A DNA stretch of 8,834 nucleotides, taken from contig JBBRLA010000348.1 in assembly GCA_038231615.1 (NCBI GenBank), positions 1 through 8,834 on the forward strand. Reading direction: 5' to 3'. Both the position numbers and the translations under genes were made by a program. The notes beneath the pieces were generated by a model. That model saw only the letters and a program-made list of their open reading frames with translations, was not told the origin of the DNA and ran no database searches. Of the stretch, positions 1 through 7,192 are shown piece by piece. The stretch's first letter is position 1. Every line of letters begins with the position of its first letter. The DNA is from JBBRLA01 sp038231615. GTDB lineage: Bacteria > Myxococcota_A > Polyangia > Palsa-1104 > JAEUJZ01.

Positions 1-153
1 CAGCGCGGACAGGAGTTCCAAGGAGCATCCCCAGTCCGCCGCCCCTTGTGCTTCCGCCACCTCACCGACCTGGGCCACCCTGGCAAGCATCCCCAGGTCG
101 GCGCGACCGGGATACTCCAGGTTCCTGGGCAGGTAGCGGGCTGGTCCTTTTAG
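1..153 (-). other. Unrecognised open fragment at left edge (partial or decayed gene)
   Basis: On the minus strand an open frame enters at about position 153, just after a TAA (156-154), and runs off the left edge. The codons have mostly G/C third bases and the translation is alanine/leucine/glutamate/valine rich, including RADLGMLARVAQVGEVAEA, so it reads like a helical protein. The first ATG is at 90-88. No start codon with a ribosome binding site lies further upstream, so it may be a gene that begins here, or the remnant of one whose 5' end was lost. The plus-strand frame starting at base 1 is also open up to a TAG at 151-153 with similar third-position GC, so the strand is not certain. I recognise no family. 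Confidence 0.3.
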
Positions 154-301
154 TTAGGGCTAGTGATACACACCCTGTAGGACAATTGCGTGCATAGGGG
201 CAGGAGGGAGGGCGGGAGAGCTGACCATGGCAGGTTTGTTCAAGATGTCAGGACCGTCCCCAATCCTCCGTAGGTAGGCATTAACTAGATCGAGGAGGGA
301 C
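154..301. other. Gap without a supported gene downstream of the RHS operon
   Basis: No convincing gene is visible. A minus-strand frame of 60 codons (342-160) overlaps the end of the membrane-protein gene, lacks a ribosome binding site and ends in TAG at 162-160. It is in the same frame as the left-edge fragment, separated from it by two stops. That arrangement could be a decayed reading frame, perhaps an older displaced cassette as is common behind RHS genes, or chance. No hairpin with a T-run that would serve as terminator for the RHS operon was seen. Confidence 0.3.
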
Positions 302-670
302 TCACCAGGCACAAAATACGATACACAATCCGTAGAGCGCATCGTTCACGTAGGCAAGAATCAGTTGGATCGCACCGAGTCCTATCATTGCCATAATCCA
401 GCCCCGACCGTTAAATTTTCGCAAAAATACAATCAAATACGTAGCCAAAAAATAATAGGAAAAAACAAACGGAAAGCGAATGATTCCGGAACCATCTTTA
501 TTAAATAATTGAAACAAAAATGCAGGTACCGCACATAGCCAATAATAAGTCAAGAAAATCAACCTGTGTTCGTAGTGGATTGATTCTAGTGACCCAAAAA
601 ATAACATTAATGCCAAAGGAGCAAAAATCAATACGAGCGAATTTTTTTTACAATAATTAGACAGTATCAT
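302..670 (-). CDS. Small multi-pass membrane protein, candidate immunity protein for the RHS tip
   Basis: This 122-residue protein is dominated by hydrophobic stretches at about residues 11-28, 36-56, 66-83 and 91-110, so it probably spans the inner membrane four times. The loops contain short charged patches (ESIHYEHR, FNKDGSG, RKFNGRG). The start is well supported: ATG at 670-668 with AGGAG at 682-678, 7 nt upstream. The ATG overlaps the TGA of the RHS gene (ATGA), indicating translational coupling. By hand count the stretch 361-660 is about 35% GC, far below the RHS gene, a typical sign of a horizontally exchanged cassette. Known polymorphic-toxin systems place the immunity gene immediately after the toxin tip, and membrane immunity proteins usually guard against toxins acting at or across the membrane. 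The immunity role is inferred from position, composition and size; I recognise no family. No signal peptide separate from the first helix is evident. Confidence 0.72.
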   Translation of the reverse strand: MILSNYCKKNSLVLIFAPLALMLFFGSLESIHYEHRLIFLTYYWLCAVPAFLFQLFNKDGSGIIRFPFVFSYYFLATYLIVFLRKFNGRGWIMAMIGLGAIQLILAYVNDALYGLCIVFCAW

Positions 671-960
671 TTTTTAACTCCTCTCAATTGCCCGCCAACC
701 CTTTGAATTTCACTTTGCACACCGGCGCTATATTTTCCACTTTTATCAGCGACCACTCGATCTGCAGCATCGCCGACAGCCTTTCCCTTGCTCTTGCCGG
801 AAGCAAAAGGATTGCCTAGTGTGCCAACTTCGCCTTTTACTGCTCCGCCTGTCAGCTCTTGTCGAATGGCACAGGCAGCTGCCTTCGATAAATCGATGCC
901 ATTCTTTTTTGCTGCATCTTGGAGTCCACTTTCGATTGCGTTATTAAGTTTCCCATCATA
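667..960 (-). other. Variable C-terminal tip of the RHS protein, putative toxin of unknown type
   Basis: These 97 residues follow the PxxxxDPxGL motif, starting YDGKLNN and ending GQLRGVKK. The tip is lysine-rich and basic towards its end, has a single cysteine (in KAAACAIRQEL) and a glycine/lysine stretch (ASGKSKGKAVGD). I see no HNH, GHH, ADP-ribosyltransferase, deaminase or metalloprotease motif. Hand-counted GC over 661-960 is about 47%, clearly below the body of the gene, which fits exchange of tips by recombination. The length is within the range of small RHS tips. It might be a complete small toxin, or a non-toxic or truncated tip. The toxin role rests on location and family behaviour only. 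Confidence 0.6.
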
Positions 961-3900
961 CAGCCCGGTCGGATCCCAGCCGTTTATTGGATCCGAAAAG
1001 ACGTAATCGAACAGATTTGTATCGTTTCCATCGAAGCGAATCGGATCTTTCGCGGTCCACCGCCCGGTTTCCGGGTCATAGTCCCGGGCCCCGAAGCGCA
1101 CGAGCTTCGTGTCGCGATCATAGAGCCCGCCGGCGAACCCGAAGGGCTGGAAGCCGGGGTTGGTGTCTTGCACGACGTTGCCGAATTCGTCATGGCTCAT
1201 TTGCTGGGCCATCGCGCCTGTCGCAGCATTGACAACCAGGCGGGGGCTGCCCAGGTGGTCGGTGAGGATGCGATAAGGGGCCCCGCCCTTGACCATATAG
1301 TCTGGCACGTTCGGGCGGCTGCCATAGACAAAGCGGCTGACAACATTGTTAGCGCCGTCGAGTTCGGCCACCGGGGCGAGCTGGTCTCGATACAGGAGCC
1401 CCTGCAAAAGGGTCCCTCCCACCTTCTTCCCGATACGCCGGTTCCTTCCATCGAAGACGTAGGCGATCTGCGTTCCAGTTGATAAGGTCACGCTCATCAG
1501 GTTGCCCTGGACATCGTAGCCGTAGCTGCCGCCGGTGGGGCCGGATTTGCCCTGAAGTTCGCCGTTTTGCGTGTACCCGATAGCCTCGGTGCCGTATTGC
1601 AAGAGGCGATCCTGCGCGTCATAGGTCGCAGTCACGGTACCAGCGAGGTTGGTGTAGCTCACACGGTTGCTATTGCTGTCGTAGGCATAGGTCCCCGTGG
1701 TGACGCCGTCTGTCTGTACCTGGGTCAGCCGCCCCGCCGCATCGTAGCTGTAGGCGTAGGTGTGGCTTGTTCCCAGGATGGTCTCGGTTTTTTGCGTGAT
1801 CCGACCCAGGGCGTCGCGCGTGTACCCCACGCCAAGGAGCGCCCCGGCTCCATAGCTCGCCTGGTAGGTGGCGAGTTCGCCGTAGGTACTGTAGGTCGGC
1901 GAGTCACTGACCCCGCCGACGCTGGTCCCGGTCAGCCAGCCGTTGTTGGCGTTCCGCGCGATGGTCAACGCTCCGGCTCCGACCAGGAGTCCGTCGTTGT
2001 CATACTGGTAGTTGACCGTATTTCCCGTGTCCACGCTCTCGCTGGCGATGCGCAGATCGCTGTTGTAGCCGATGTGCAGGCTGCCGATCACCGTGCCGGA
2101 AAAGGCCACGTCGGTCAGAATCGGGCCGTCATATGCGTATTGGAGCATCCCTCCGTCCGTTGCCGTGATGCCGGTCAAGAGGCCCTTGGCTGTGTCATAG
2201 GCATAGCTCACCTGTCCCGTCGGCAAACTGACGCCAGTCCGTCGACCGCCCGGATCGTAGGAGTAGACCAGGGAGAGCCCGTCGGGTCGCATGATCTGCA
2301 CGAGTTGCCGGTCAAGATTGTACCCATATTGGGTCGTGGTGCTTCCCGCTCCCAGGTCAGGCGGGGTGTAGGTCAGCGCAAGCTCGACCGCGGAGTAGCT
2401 CATGGCGTGAGCCGGTCGCCCTGGCGGGCTCAGGGCGGTCAGGTTGCCGCCGGGATCATGTTGGAACTGCACGATTCGGCCATCGGCCAACGTCTGCTGG
2501 GTCACGCGACCCAAGGCATCGTACAGATAGGTCACCACCCGCCCCAGCGGATCGGTGATGTTCGCCAGATTCCCCAGGCTGTCATAGGTCAACCCATAGA
2601 CTCGGGTCCCCATGCTTGACTGGACAATTCGACCCTGCGGATCGTATCCATACTGCTCCGCGGCCAGTCCCGAGCTTTGCACGGACAACACGCGTCCTTG
2701 TCCATCGAGCACCTGGGTGGATTGCCGGCCCACTGGGCTGGTCAAGGTCCAGGTGCGGGCCGCGGCATTGTACCCGATGGAAGTGCTTTGTCCGTTCTGC
2801 TGCGTGACCTCTGTATAGCTGCTCACGCTCAGTGGATCATTGGGGTTGGAGAGGGTCACGCTGCGCATGGTCCCGTAGTTCGCCGTCAAGCCGCTGGGCG
2901 TTTGGAGGCTGTACGACTGCGGCACGGGTGCGCCCAGGCTGAAGCGCGGATCGGGTCCGGTCATCTGAGTCACCTGGCTGCCGTCCGCCAGTGTGGTCGT
3001 AAAGCTGCCATCGGGGTGGCTCTGCACCGCGCTGACTTGGCCTGAGGGGGACACATTTGTCTGGCTATAGTTGTGTCCCCCCTGATTGACGGTCTGATAG
3101 GTTATCGTCCGCCCCATCGCCGTGGTGCTCGACACGCTCCATCCTTGCGCGGTGGAACTCCGAGACAGCGCCAAGTAGCCTCCCGCCGGATCGGTATCCT
3201 GGGTCAGCTTCCCAGTAGCATCGTAGGTCATGCTGTGCATGCCTCCGAGGACGTCGGTATACCCGGTCAGCCGGCCCCAAGAATCGTACGCCATCGAGAC
3301 CGGATGTCCCGCCGGGTCGGTGACGCCCGAAAGGTATCCGCTTGTGCCCATCTGGAGCATCGTGATCTGGCCGAAGGGCGCCATGATGGCCTTCGGGTTT
3401 CCGCTTACATCCCGTTGGATGGTCGTGGTGTTGCCACTGCGGTCCGTTACGCCGCCGAGGTGCCCGGCGGTGTCATAGGCGAACTGGTACACGATGACGC
3501 CGGTGACGGCATCCACCGTGCGCAGGTGCTTGCCCTTGCCGTCGAAGACGTAGACCTCGCTGGCGTCCTGCGCCGGGATGCGGATCTCGCCGGTGCTATA
3601 TGCCGACCAAGGCGGCGCCACCTTGCGGATCCGGTTCTGTCCGGCGTCCGAGATGTACAGACTGCCGTCCGGGCTCAGCGCCACCCGCCCGGGGAAGTAC
3701 AGCTGCGCGCCGGTGGCCGGGCCGCCGTCGCCGAGCGGACCGCCGCCGTCGTGCCCGGCCACCGTCGTGATCGTCCCGTCGGACGTCACCCGCCGGATCC
3801 GCGAGTTCCCGGTGTCGGCGATGTACAGGGTGCCGTCCGCGGCCAGCGCGATCCCGCGGTTCAGGTTGAATCGCGCCGAAGTCGCCGGGCCTCCGTCTCC

Positions 3901-6462
3901 GTCGCCGCCCACATCCGAGGTGCCCGCCATTGTGCTGATGATCCCGCTCGGCGTCACCTTCCTGACCCGCCCGTTGCCCGTGTCCGAGATGTAGAGCGTG
4001 CCGTCCGCGGCCAGGGCCAGTCCCCAGGGCGCCTCCAGCTTCGCCGAGGTCGCCGGGCCGCCGTCGTTCAGATTGTAGATCGCCTGCGACTCACTGCACG
4101 CCGCCTGCCCGGCGACCGTGAAAATCATCCCGTTGGTGCCGATCTTGCGTACCCGGCAATTGCTCGCCACCTGCTGCCCGGCCACCACCTGGACGTCGCC
4201 GAGGTAGATGCTGCCATCGGGCGCCACCAGCACGGCATGCGGTCCATAGAGCACCGAAGTGCTGGCCTGGATGTTATCGGCTCCATTGGTCCCGGCCCCA
4301 GCCATTGTGGAGATAATGCCCGCCGGCGACACTTTGCGCAGCCGGTTGGTTCCGCCGTCCACGATGTACAGGCTGCCATCGGGCCCCAGCGCAAGCTCCG
4401 AGGGCGAGGACAGCTGCGCCGAGGTGGCCGGGCCTCCGTCTCCGCCGCTGCCGCTTGTGCCATTGCCCGCCACCGTGCTGATCGTCCCGTTGGGGGCGAT
4501 CTTGCGCACGCAGCGGTTGCCGGTGTCGCTGAAGTAGAGACTGCCGTCAGGCGCCGCCAAAAGGCCGGTGGGATTGTTGATCTGCGCCGCGACCGCCGGC
4601 CCCTGGTCTCCGCCAAAGCCCGCCACGCCGGTGCCCGCCACCGTGCTGATCACCGGGGCCAGGGCTGTCGCCGTCCTGCGGGTGCCGTCGCCCTGATAAA
4701 GGACATGCGCCGCCGGGTCGTAGCCGTGGTGGACCGACAACTCCCATCCTCCCAGCCCCGCGGCATCCGGGGTCAGCGCGCCCACGGAGCCGTGCCATTC
4801 GTTCCATAGCATCGCCTCCTGCCGCGACCAACTGACGGTGATCGGAGGGCCGTTCTGCCCGAAGCGCAGGGTGCTGCCATATTGGGCGTTGTAGACGTAG
4901 CCGGTGCGCACGGTGACCGGCTGCGCACCTTGCACCGGGCGGCCGAAGGCGTCCATGCCGTCCCAGGTGAAGGTCGTGTTCTGGTTGAGCGTGGTGGGAA
5001 AGTCCTGGCTGATCAGCCGCCCGGCCACATAGACCTCCAGCGTGATTCGTTTGAGCGAGGCGGGGACGGACGCCCCGGTCAGGGGGATGGTCACGGTGTA
5101 GTTGTCTTGGTAGCCGGGGACTCGGTTGCTGCGATAGTGCAGTCTGTGGGCCGTGCCATTGACCGGCACGTCTTCCCCCAATACCTGTTTTTGCACGTCG
5201 ATAGTCGAGTGTCCCGTAAGCTGGCAATCTGGGCAGTCCGACGTCGCGGAGTCGGTTCCCGGCGGGCTGGTCTGCGCGTCGCCGGGCGGCACGTCGCACC
5301 AGTTGTTGTCGTAAGCAGTGAAGTGCAAAAGGGGCACGCGCCAAAGTCCCTGCCCCGGTGGGTAGAGACCCGCCAGCGTCTGCCGCTCGGCGTCGCTGAT
5401 GCCCAGGGCGGCCAGGGCGTCGGGGCCCTCGGCCACGCCGTCGCCGTCCAGGTCCAGCACGGCCAGGCCGCTGCCATCGTTGTCCAGCACGCGGACGATC
5501 CGGCCGCTCTGGGTGGGGACCCAGGCCCCGATTTGCCGATCGTAGTACCCGGTCGGCACCGGGCCTCCATCGGGGAAATGGAGGAAGTTTTCCAGGTAGA
5601 AGACCACCGGCCTGTCGAAATTGACCTGAGTGGCCCCGGCCGCCACGGCCTCATCGACGCTGAACTCGGTGGCATAGGTGTAGGCGCTACCGGTGGCCAG
5701 GCTGGCCGGCATGGCGTCGGGGCCCGTGCGGCCGGCAGTGAACTCGGTGGCTCGCACGGTCATCGTCGGCAGGGCCTGCTGGGAGCCGTCGGGCAGCACC
5801 ATGGTGGCGCTGATCGCCGGGTCGAATAGCAGCGTTGCCTGGCGCGTACCATCCTCATCGCTGGAGACGCTGCCGCGGGCGACTTGCAGGCCGCTTCCGG
5901 CCAGGGCTGAGCGGTGGACGCCCGCCGTCTCTGGGAGGTTGCTCATCCCCAGGCGGACCGCCGTGGCGCTCGGGTCGTAGGGGGCCAGCACCACGGGTTT
6001 GATGATGCTGTAGTCGAGCCAGGGGACGTTGGTGGTGCGCTGGGACGGCAGAAAGCCAGGCTTCTGATAGTCGATAGTCAGGGTTCCGCCGCCATTCACG
6101 GCCAGGTCGAAGACCCCGTCGGCGCGGCTCGCGGTCCGGCCATATTCCGGGTGGTTGAGGACGGTGATGCCCACCCCGGGGATCGGTTGACCGGCGCGGT
6201 CCTTGATCTGTCCGCGGACCACGGCGACGCGGTGTCGCTCCAGCACTTCCTTCTTGAGCCCCGTCTGTACCGCGGTCGGTCCTTCATAAAGGAAGCGCGA
6301 GGCGTCATAAAGATGCGTCGGGGTGGTCCGATCCAGTGGGGGGGGGTACAGGATCGGGACCGGGCTGTCGGCGAGCACGGCGGGGCGATCGCAGGTGGAC
6401 TGGGTCAGAAACAGGGCGGATAGGAGCATTCCCGGCAGAAAGGGGCGAAATGAGGCGTACAT
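667..6462 (-). CDS. Giant exported RHS/YD-repeat polymorphic toxin with NHL propeller (teneurin-like layout)
   Basis: The start is ATG 6462-6460, because GGAGGA (6472-6467) lies 4 nt upstream; an in-frame ATG at 6549 lacks such a site. This gives 1931 residues. Residues 1-31 look like a Sec signal peptide (hydrophobic 7-20, possible cleavage after VLA at 29-31); Cys24 has no good lipobox. Next come a carboxypeptidase-regulatory/TTR-like domain (about 79-149, with VRGQIKDRAGQPIPGVGITV), an acidic DLDGDG site (337-342), C410xxC413, a beta segment with FTWDGMDAFGRPV (about 498-510), six NHL blades (605-948), YD repeats (about 992-1676), and the RHS core (about 1731-1834) ending in PINGWDPTGL, an exact PxxxxDPxGL motif. 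The tip is residues 1835-1931. In this family the YD repeats form a hollow shell around the tip, and the core self-cleaves to release it. No PAAR, VgrG or type VI genes are visible, so Sec export is favoured. The membrane-protein gene follows with an ATGA overlap. Confidence 0.93.
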   Translation of the reverse strand: MYASFRPFLPGMLLSALFLTQSTCDRPAVLADSPVPILYPPPLDRTTPTHLYDASRFLYEGPTAVQTGLKKEVLERHRVAVVRGQIKDRAGQPIPGVGITVLNHPEYGRTASRADGVFDLAVNGGGTLTIDYQKPGFLPSQRTTNVPWLDYSIIKPVVLAPYDPSATAVRLGMSNLPETAGVHRSALAGSGLQVARGSVSSDEDGTRQATLLFDPAISATMVLPDGSQQALPTMTVRATEFTAGRTGPDAMPASLATGSAYTYATEFSVDEAVAAGATQVNFDRPVVFYLENFLHFPDGGPVPTGYYDRQIGAWVPTQSGRIVRVLDNDGSGLAVLDLDGDGVAEGPDALAALGISDAERQTLAGLYPPGQGLWRVPLLHFTAYDNNWCDVPPGDAQTSPPGTDSATSDCPDCQLTGHSTIDVQKQVLGEDVPVNGTAHRLHYRSNRVPGYQDNYTVTIPLTGASVPASLKRITLEVYVAGRLISQDFPTTLNQNTTFTWDGMDAFGRPVQGAQPVTVRTGYVYNAQYGSTLRFGQNGPPITVSWSRQEAMLWNEWHGSVGALTPDAAGLGGWELSVHHGYDPAAHVLYQGDGTRRTATALAPVISTVAGTGVAGFGGDQGPAVAAQINNPTGLLAAPDGSLYFSDTGNRCVRKIAPNGTISTVAGNGTSGSGGDGGPATSAQLSSPSELALGPDGSLYIVDGGTNRLRKVSPAGIISTMAGAGTNGADNIQASTSVLYGPHAVLVAPDGSIYLGDVQVVAGQQVASNCRVRKIGTNGMIFTVAGQAACSESQAIYNLNDGGPATSAKLEAPWGLALAADGTLYISDTGNGRVRKVTPSGIISTMAGTSDVGGDGDGGPATSARFNLNRGIALAADGTLYIADTGNSRIRRVTSDGTITTVAGHDGGGPLGDGGPATGAQLYFPGRVALSPDGSLYISDAGQNRIRKVAPPWSAYSTGEIRIPAQDASEVYVFDGKGKHLRTVDAVTGVIVYQFAYDTAGHLGGVTDRSGNTTTIQRDVSGNPKAIMAPFGQITMLQMGTSGYLSGVTDPAGHPVSMAYDSWGRLTGYTDVLGGMHSMTYDATGKLTQDTDPAGGYLALSRSSTAQGWSVSSTTAMGRTITYQTVNQGGHNYSQTNVSPSGQVSAVQSHPDGSFTTTLADGSQVTQMTGPDPRFSLGAPVPQSYSLQTPSGLTANYGTMRSVTLSNPNDPLSVSSYTEVTQQNGQSTSIGYNAAARTWTLTSPVGRQSTQVLDGQGRVLSVQSSGLAAEQYGYDPQGRIVQSSMGTRVYGLTYDSLGNLANITDPLGRVVTYLYDALGRVTQQTLADGRIVQFQHDPGGNLTALSPPGRPAHAMSYSAVELALTYTPPDLGAGSTTTQYGYNLDRQLVQIMRPDGLSLVYSYDPGGRRTGVSLPTGQVSYAYDTAKGLLTGITATDGGMLQYAYDGPILTDVAFSGTVIGSLHIGYNSDLRIASESVDTGNTVNYQYDNDGLLVGAGALTIARNANNGWLTGTSVGGVSDSPTYSTYGELATYQASYGAGALLGVGYTRDALGRITQKTETILGTSHTYAYSYDAAGRLTQVQTDGVTTGTYAYDSNSNRVSYTNLAGTVTATYDAQDRLLQYGTEAIGYTQNGELQGKSGPTGGSYGYDVQGNLMSVTLSTGTQIAYVFDGRNRRIGKKVGGTLLQGLLYRDQLAPVAELDGANNVVSRFVYGSRPNVPDYMVKGGAPYRILTDHLGSPRLVVNAATGAMAQQMSHDEFGNVVQDTNPGFQPFGFAGGLYDRDTKLVRFGARDYDPETGRWTAKDPIRFDGNDTNLFDYVFSDPINGWDPTGLYDGKLNNAIESGLQDAAKKNGIDLSKAAACAIRQELTGGAVKGEVGTLGNPFASGKSKGKAVGDAADRVVADKSGKYSAGVQSEIQRVGGQLRGVKK
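961..990 (-). other. RHS core PxxxxDPxGL self-cleavage motif
   Basis: The codons read PINGWDPTGL (residues 1825-1834 of the protein), an exact match to PxxxxDPxGL. It is preceded by the typical core text RFGARDYDPETGRW and TNLFDYVFSDP. In characterised RHS effectors this motif marks the junction where the core cleaves itself after the leucine, leaving the tip inside the YD shell. Both aspartates flanking the motif (in SDP and WDP) are kept, so cleavage competence is plausible. Confidence 0.85.
3619..4650 (-). repeat. Six tandem NHL-repeat blades inside the RHS gene
   Basis: Six units of about 50-62 codons encode the pattern ISTVAG, then a gap, GGDGGPATSAQL, a PxGLAL element, DGxLYISDTGN and RIRKV. 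Repeats begin at residues 605, 661, 718, 781, 842 and 899 approximately. Six such blades make a complete six-bladed propeller in known NHL proteins, typically a binding platform. Blades 1, 2, 4, 5 and 6 keep the GPA signature (GDQGPAV or GDGGPAT). Blade 3 has lost it (GADNIQASTSVL) and carries a longer insert before RVRKIG. The repeated coding units also appear as near-repeats in the DNA (for example the recurring GCCGGGCCGCCGTC and GCCGGGCCTCCGTC on the plus strand). Confidence 0.88.
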
Positions 6463-6466
6463 AAAT

Positions 6467-6472
6467 TCCTCC
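6467..6472 (-). promoter_or_regulatory. Ribosome binding site that fixes the RHS start
   Basis: GGAGGA stands 4 nt before the ATG at 6462-6460. The longer in-frame reading from ATG 6549 adds 29 residues (starting MEPPSPIVVA) that would place charged residues before the signal peptide, so the shorter start is chosen. Confidence 0.85.
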
Positions 6473-6615
6473 AACGGACTTTTACAAACTGAGGCAAGCG
6501 AATGATCGGGCATGCGCCGTGCCACGACGATGGGTGAAGGCGGCTCCAAGGAATCCGGGGATTTGCGGAACCGGCGGCGCGGCGGGTGACAAAAAGGGGC
6601 CGGGAATGCGCCGAT

Positions 6616-6635
6616 TTTGGGCCTCTCGGTCCAAA
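6616..6635. repeat. Short inverted repeat upstream of the RHS gene, possible operator
   Basis: TTTGGGCC, a TCTC spacer, and GGTCCAAA form 8-bp arms with one G-T mismatch. The dyad lies about 155 bp before the RHS start and about 150 bp after the XRE stop. Dyads of this size are typical binding sites for dimeric XRE-type regulators, and one is encoded next door. There is no T-run after it on either strand, so it is not an obvious intrinsic terminator. The operator role is inferred. Confidence 0.35.
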
Positions 6636-6781
6636 CCGGGGTCGATTGTCCCCGTCCCTTCCAGAGATCCTTGCACCACGCCGGGCCCTGCTTATATGGG
6701 TCAGGCCATGATGACCCCCCAGACGACCTTCTGAGTGTAGGTAAATCTGCTCCTCATAAATACATGTCGTCTGCCACCCGA

Positions 6782-7192
6782 TCAAGCATCAGACTGAACC
6801 TCCCCATTGCCATTCTCTTCCTCTTCGAGGCCATAGCAAGCCCGCAGCATCGTCGCCGCATCCTTGCACCACGCCTCTGGCGAGGCGTCAAGCTGGGTAA
6901 TGATCCCAGACGCCTTGCGCCGGAAGTGCAGCGGTGGCGGTTCCCGCGGTCCCATGCCGAACGCGAGCCACGCAGGAGACACCCCCAAGGCGCGGGCCAG
7001 CTTTTCAACGACTTCCAGCGTCGCGGCGTTCCGCTCCACCTCGATGTTCTGCGGTGTGCCGATCCCGACCTCCGCCCGCAGCGCCAGGGCGCGGAAGCTG
7101 AGCCGCTGCGCCTTGCGCTCTTTCTTTAGTCGGTCTGATAGCCCTTGGTGCAGAGGGTTACGTTTACCTCGGGTCACCAAATCAGAAAGCAT
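6782..7192 (-). CDS. XRE-family helix-turn-helix DNA-binding protein
   Basis: This 136-residue protein has one lambda-repressor-like helix-turn-helix domain at about residues 17-76: LSDRLKKERKAQRLSFRALA, then an RAEVGIGTPQNIE recognition-helix region, then ATLEVVEKLARALGVSPAWL. The rest (77-136) is a linker and a glutamate-rich acidic tail (GLEEEENGNGE) with no enzymatic motif. It is probably a dimeric repressor. It is co-directional with the RHS gene 319 bp downstream and divergent from the HTH-methyltransferase gene across 97 bp, so it may control itself, the divergent gene, or the RHS operon. The start is less certain: ATG 7192-7190 has only TAAGG directly abutting it, and in-frame TTG and GTG codons follow at residues 5 and 6. 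The predicted promoter would give a very short leader, consistent with weak or leaderless initiation. Confidence 0.85.
   Translation of the reverse strand: MLSDLVTRGKRNPLHQGLSDRLKKERKAQRLSFRALALRAEVGIGTPQNIEVERNAATLEVVEKLARALGVSPAWLAFGMGPREPPPLHFRRKASGIITQLDASPEAWCKDAATMLRACYGLEEEENGNGEVQSDA

Larger units (their letters stand above)
6463..6781. other. 319-bp non-coding leader between the XRE gene and the RHS gene
   Basis: No supported gene lies here; the open frames on both strands are low-complexity, arginine/proline-rich readings of GC-rich DNA. The stretch presumably holds the RHS promoter, but I could not find a pair of convincing -35/-10 boxes. It carries the inverted repeat at 6616-6635 and the RHS ribosome binding site. 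Its AT-richer end (about 6735-6780) lies next to the XRE stop codon. Confidence 0.5.

Noticed and set aside
25..96. Direct 10-base repeat GCATCCCCAG at 25-34 and 87-96 as a possible attachment site or mobile-element end
   Set aside because: Only two short copies within GC-rich DNA and no integrase, transposase or flanking structure.
160..342. 60-codon minus-strand frame downstream of the RHS operon as an intact small gene
   Set aside because: It has no ribosome binding site, overlaps the membrane-protein gene and shows only moderate codon bias; kept only as a possible remnant.
1567..2619. Plus-strand open frame of 350 codons
   Set aside because: It lies fully opposite the YD-repeat coding sequence and has no recognisable protein character.
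3619..4650. Tandem similarity in the DNA as a CRISPR or satellite array
   Set aside because: The periodicity is that of protein NHL blades in one continuous reading frame, with unequal unit lengths.
3073..4809. Long plus-strand open frame of 578 codons opposite the RHS gene
   Set aside because: Its translation is arginine/alanine/valine-rich without domains, and it is the antisense shadow of the NHL and YD repeats in GC-rich DNA.
6463..6549. A 29-residue N-terminal extension of the RHS protein from ATG 6549
   Set aside because: ATG 6462 has a GGAGGA site at ideal distance and begins a signal peptide; the extension would bury it and has no ribosome binding site.
6405..6785. Minus-strand frame of 126 codons in the RHS leader
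   Set aside because: It is out of frame with and overlaps the RHS start, is arginine/proline rich, and has no convincing start signal.
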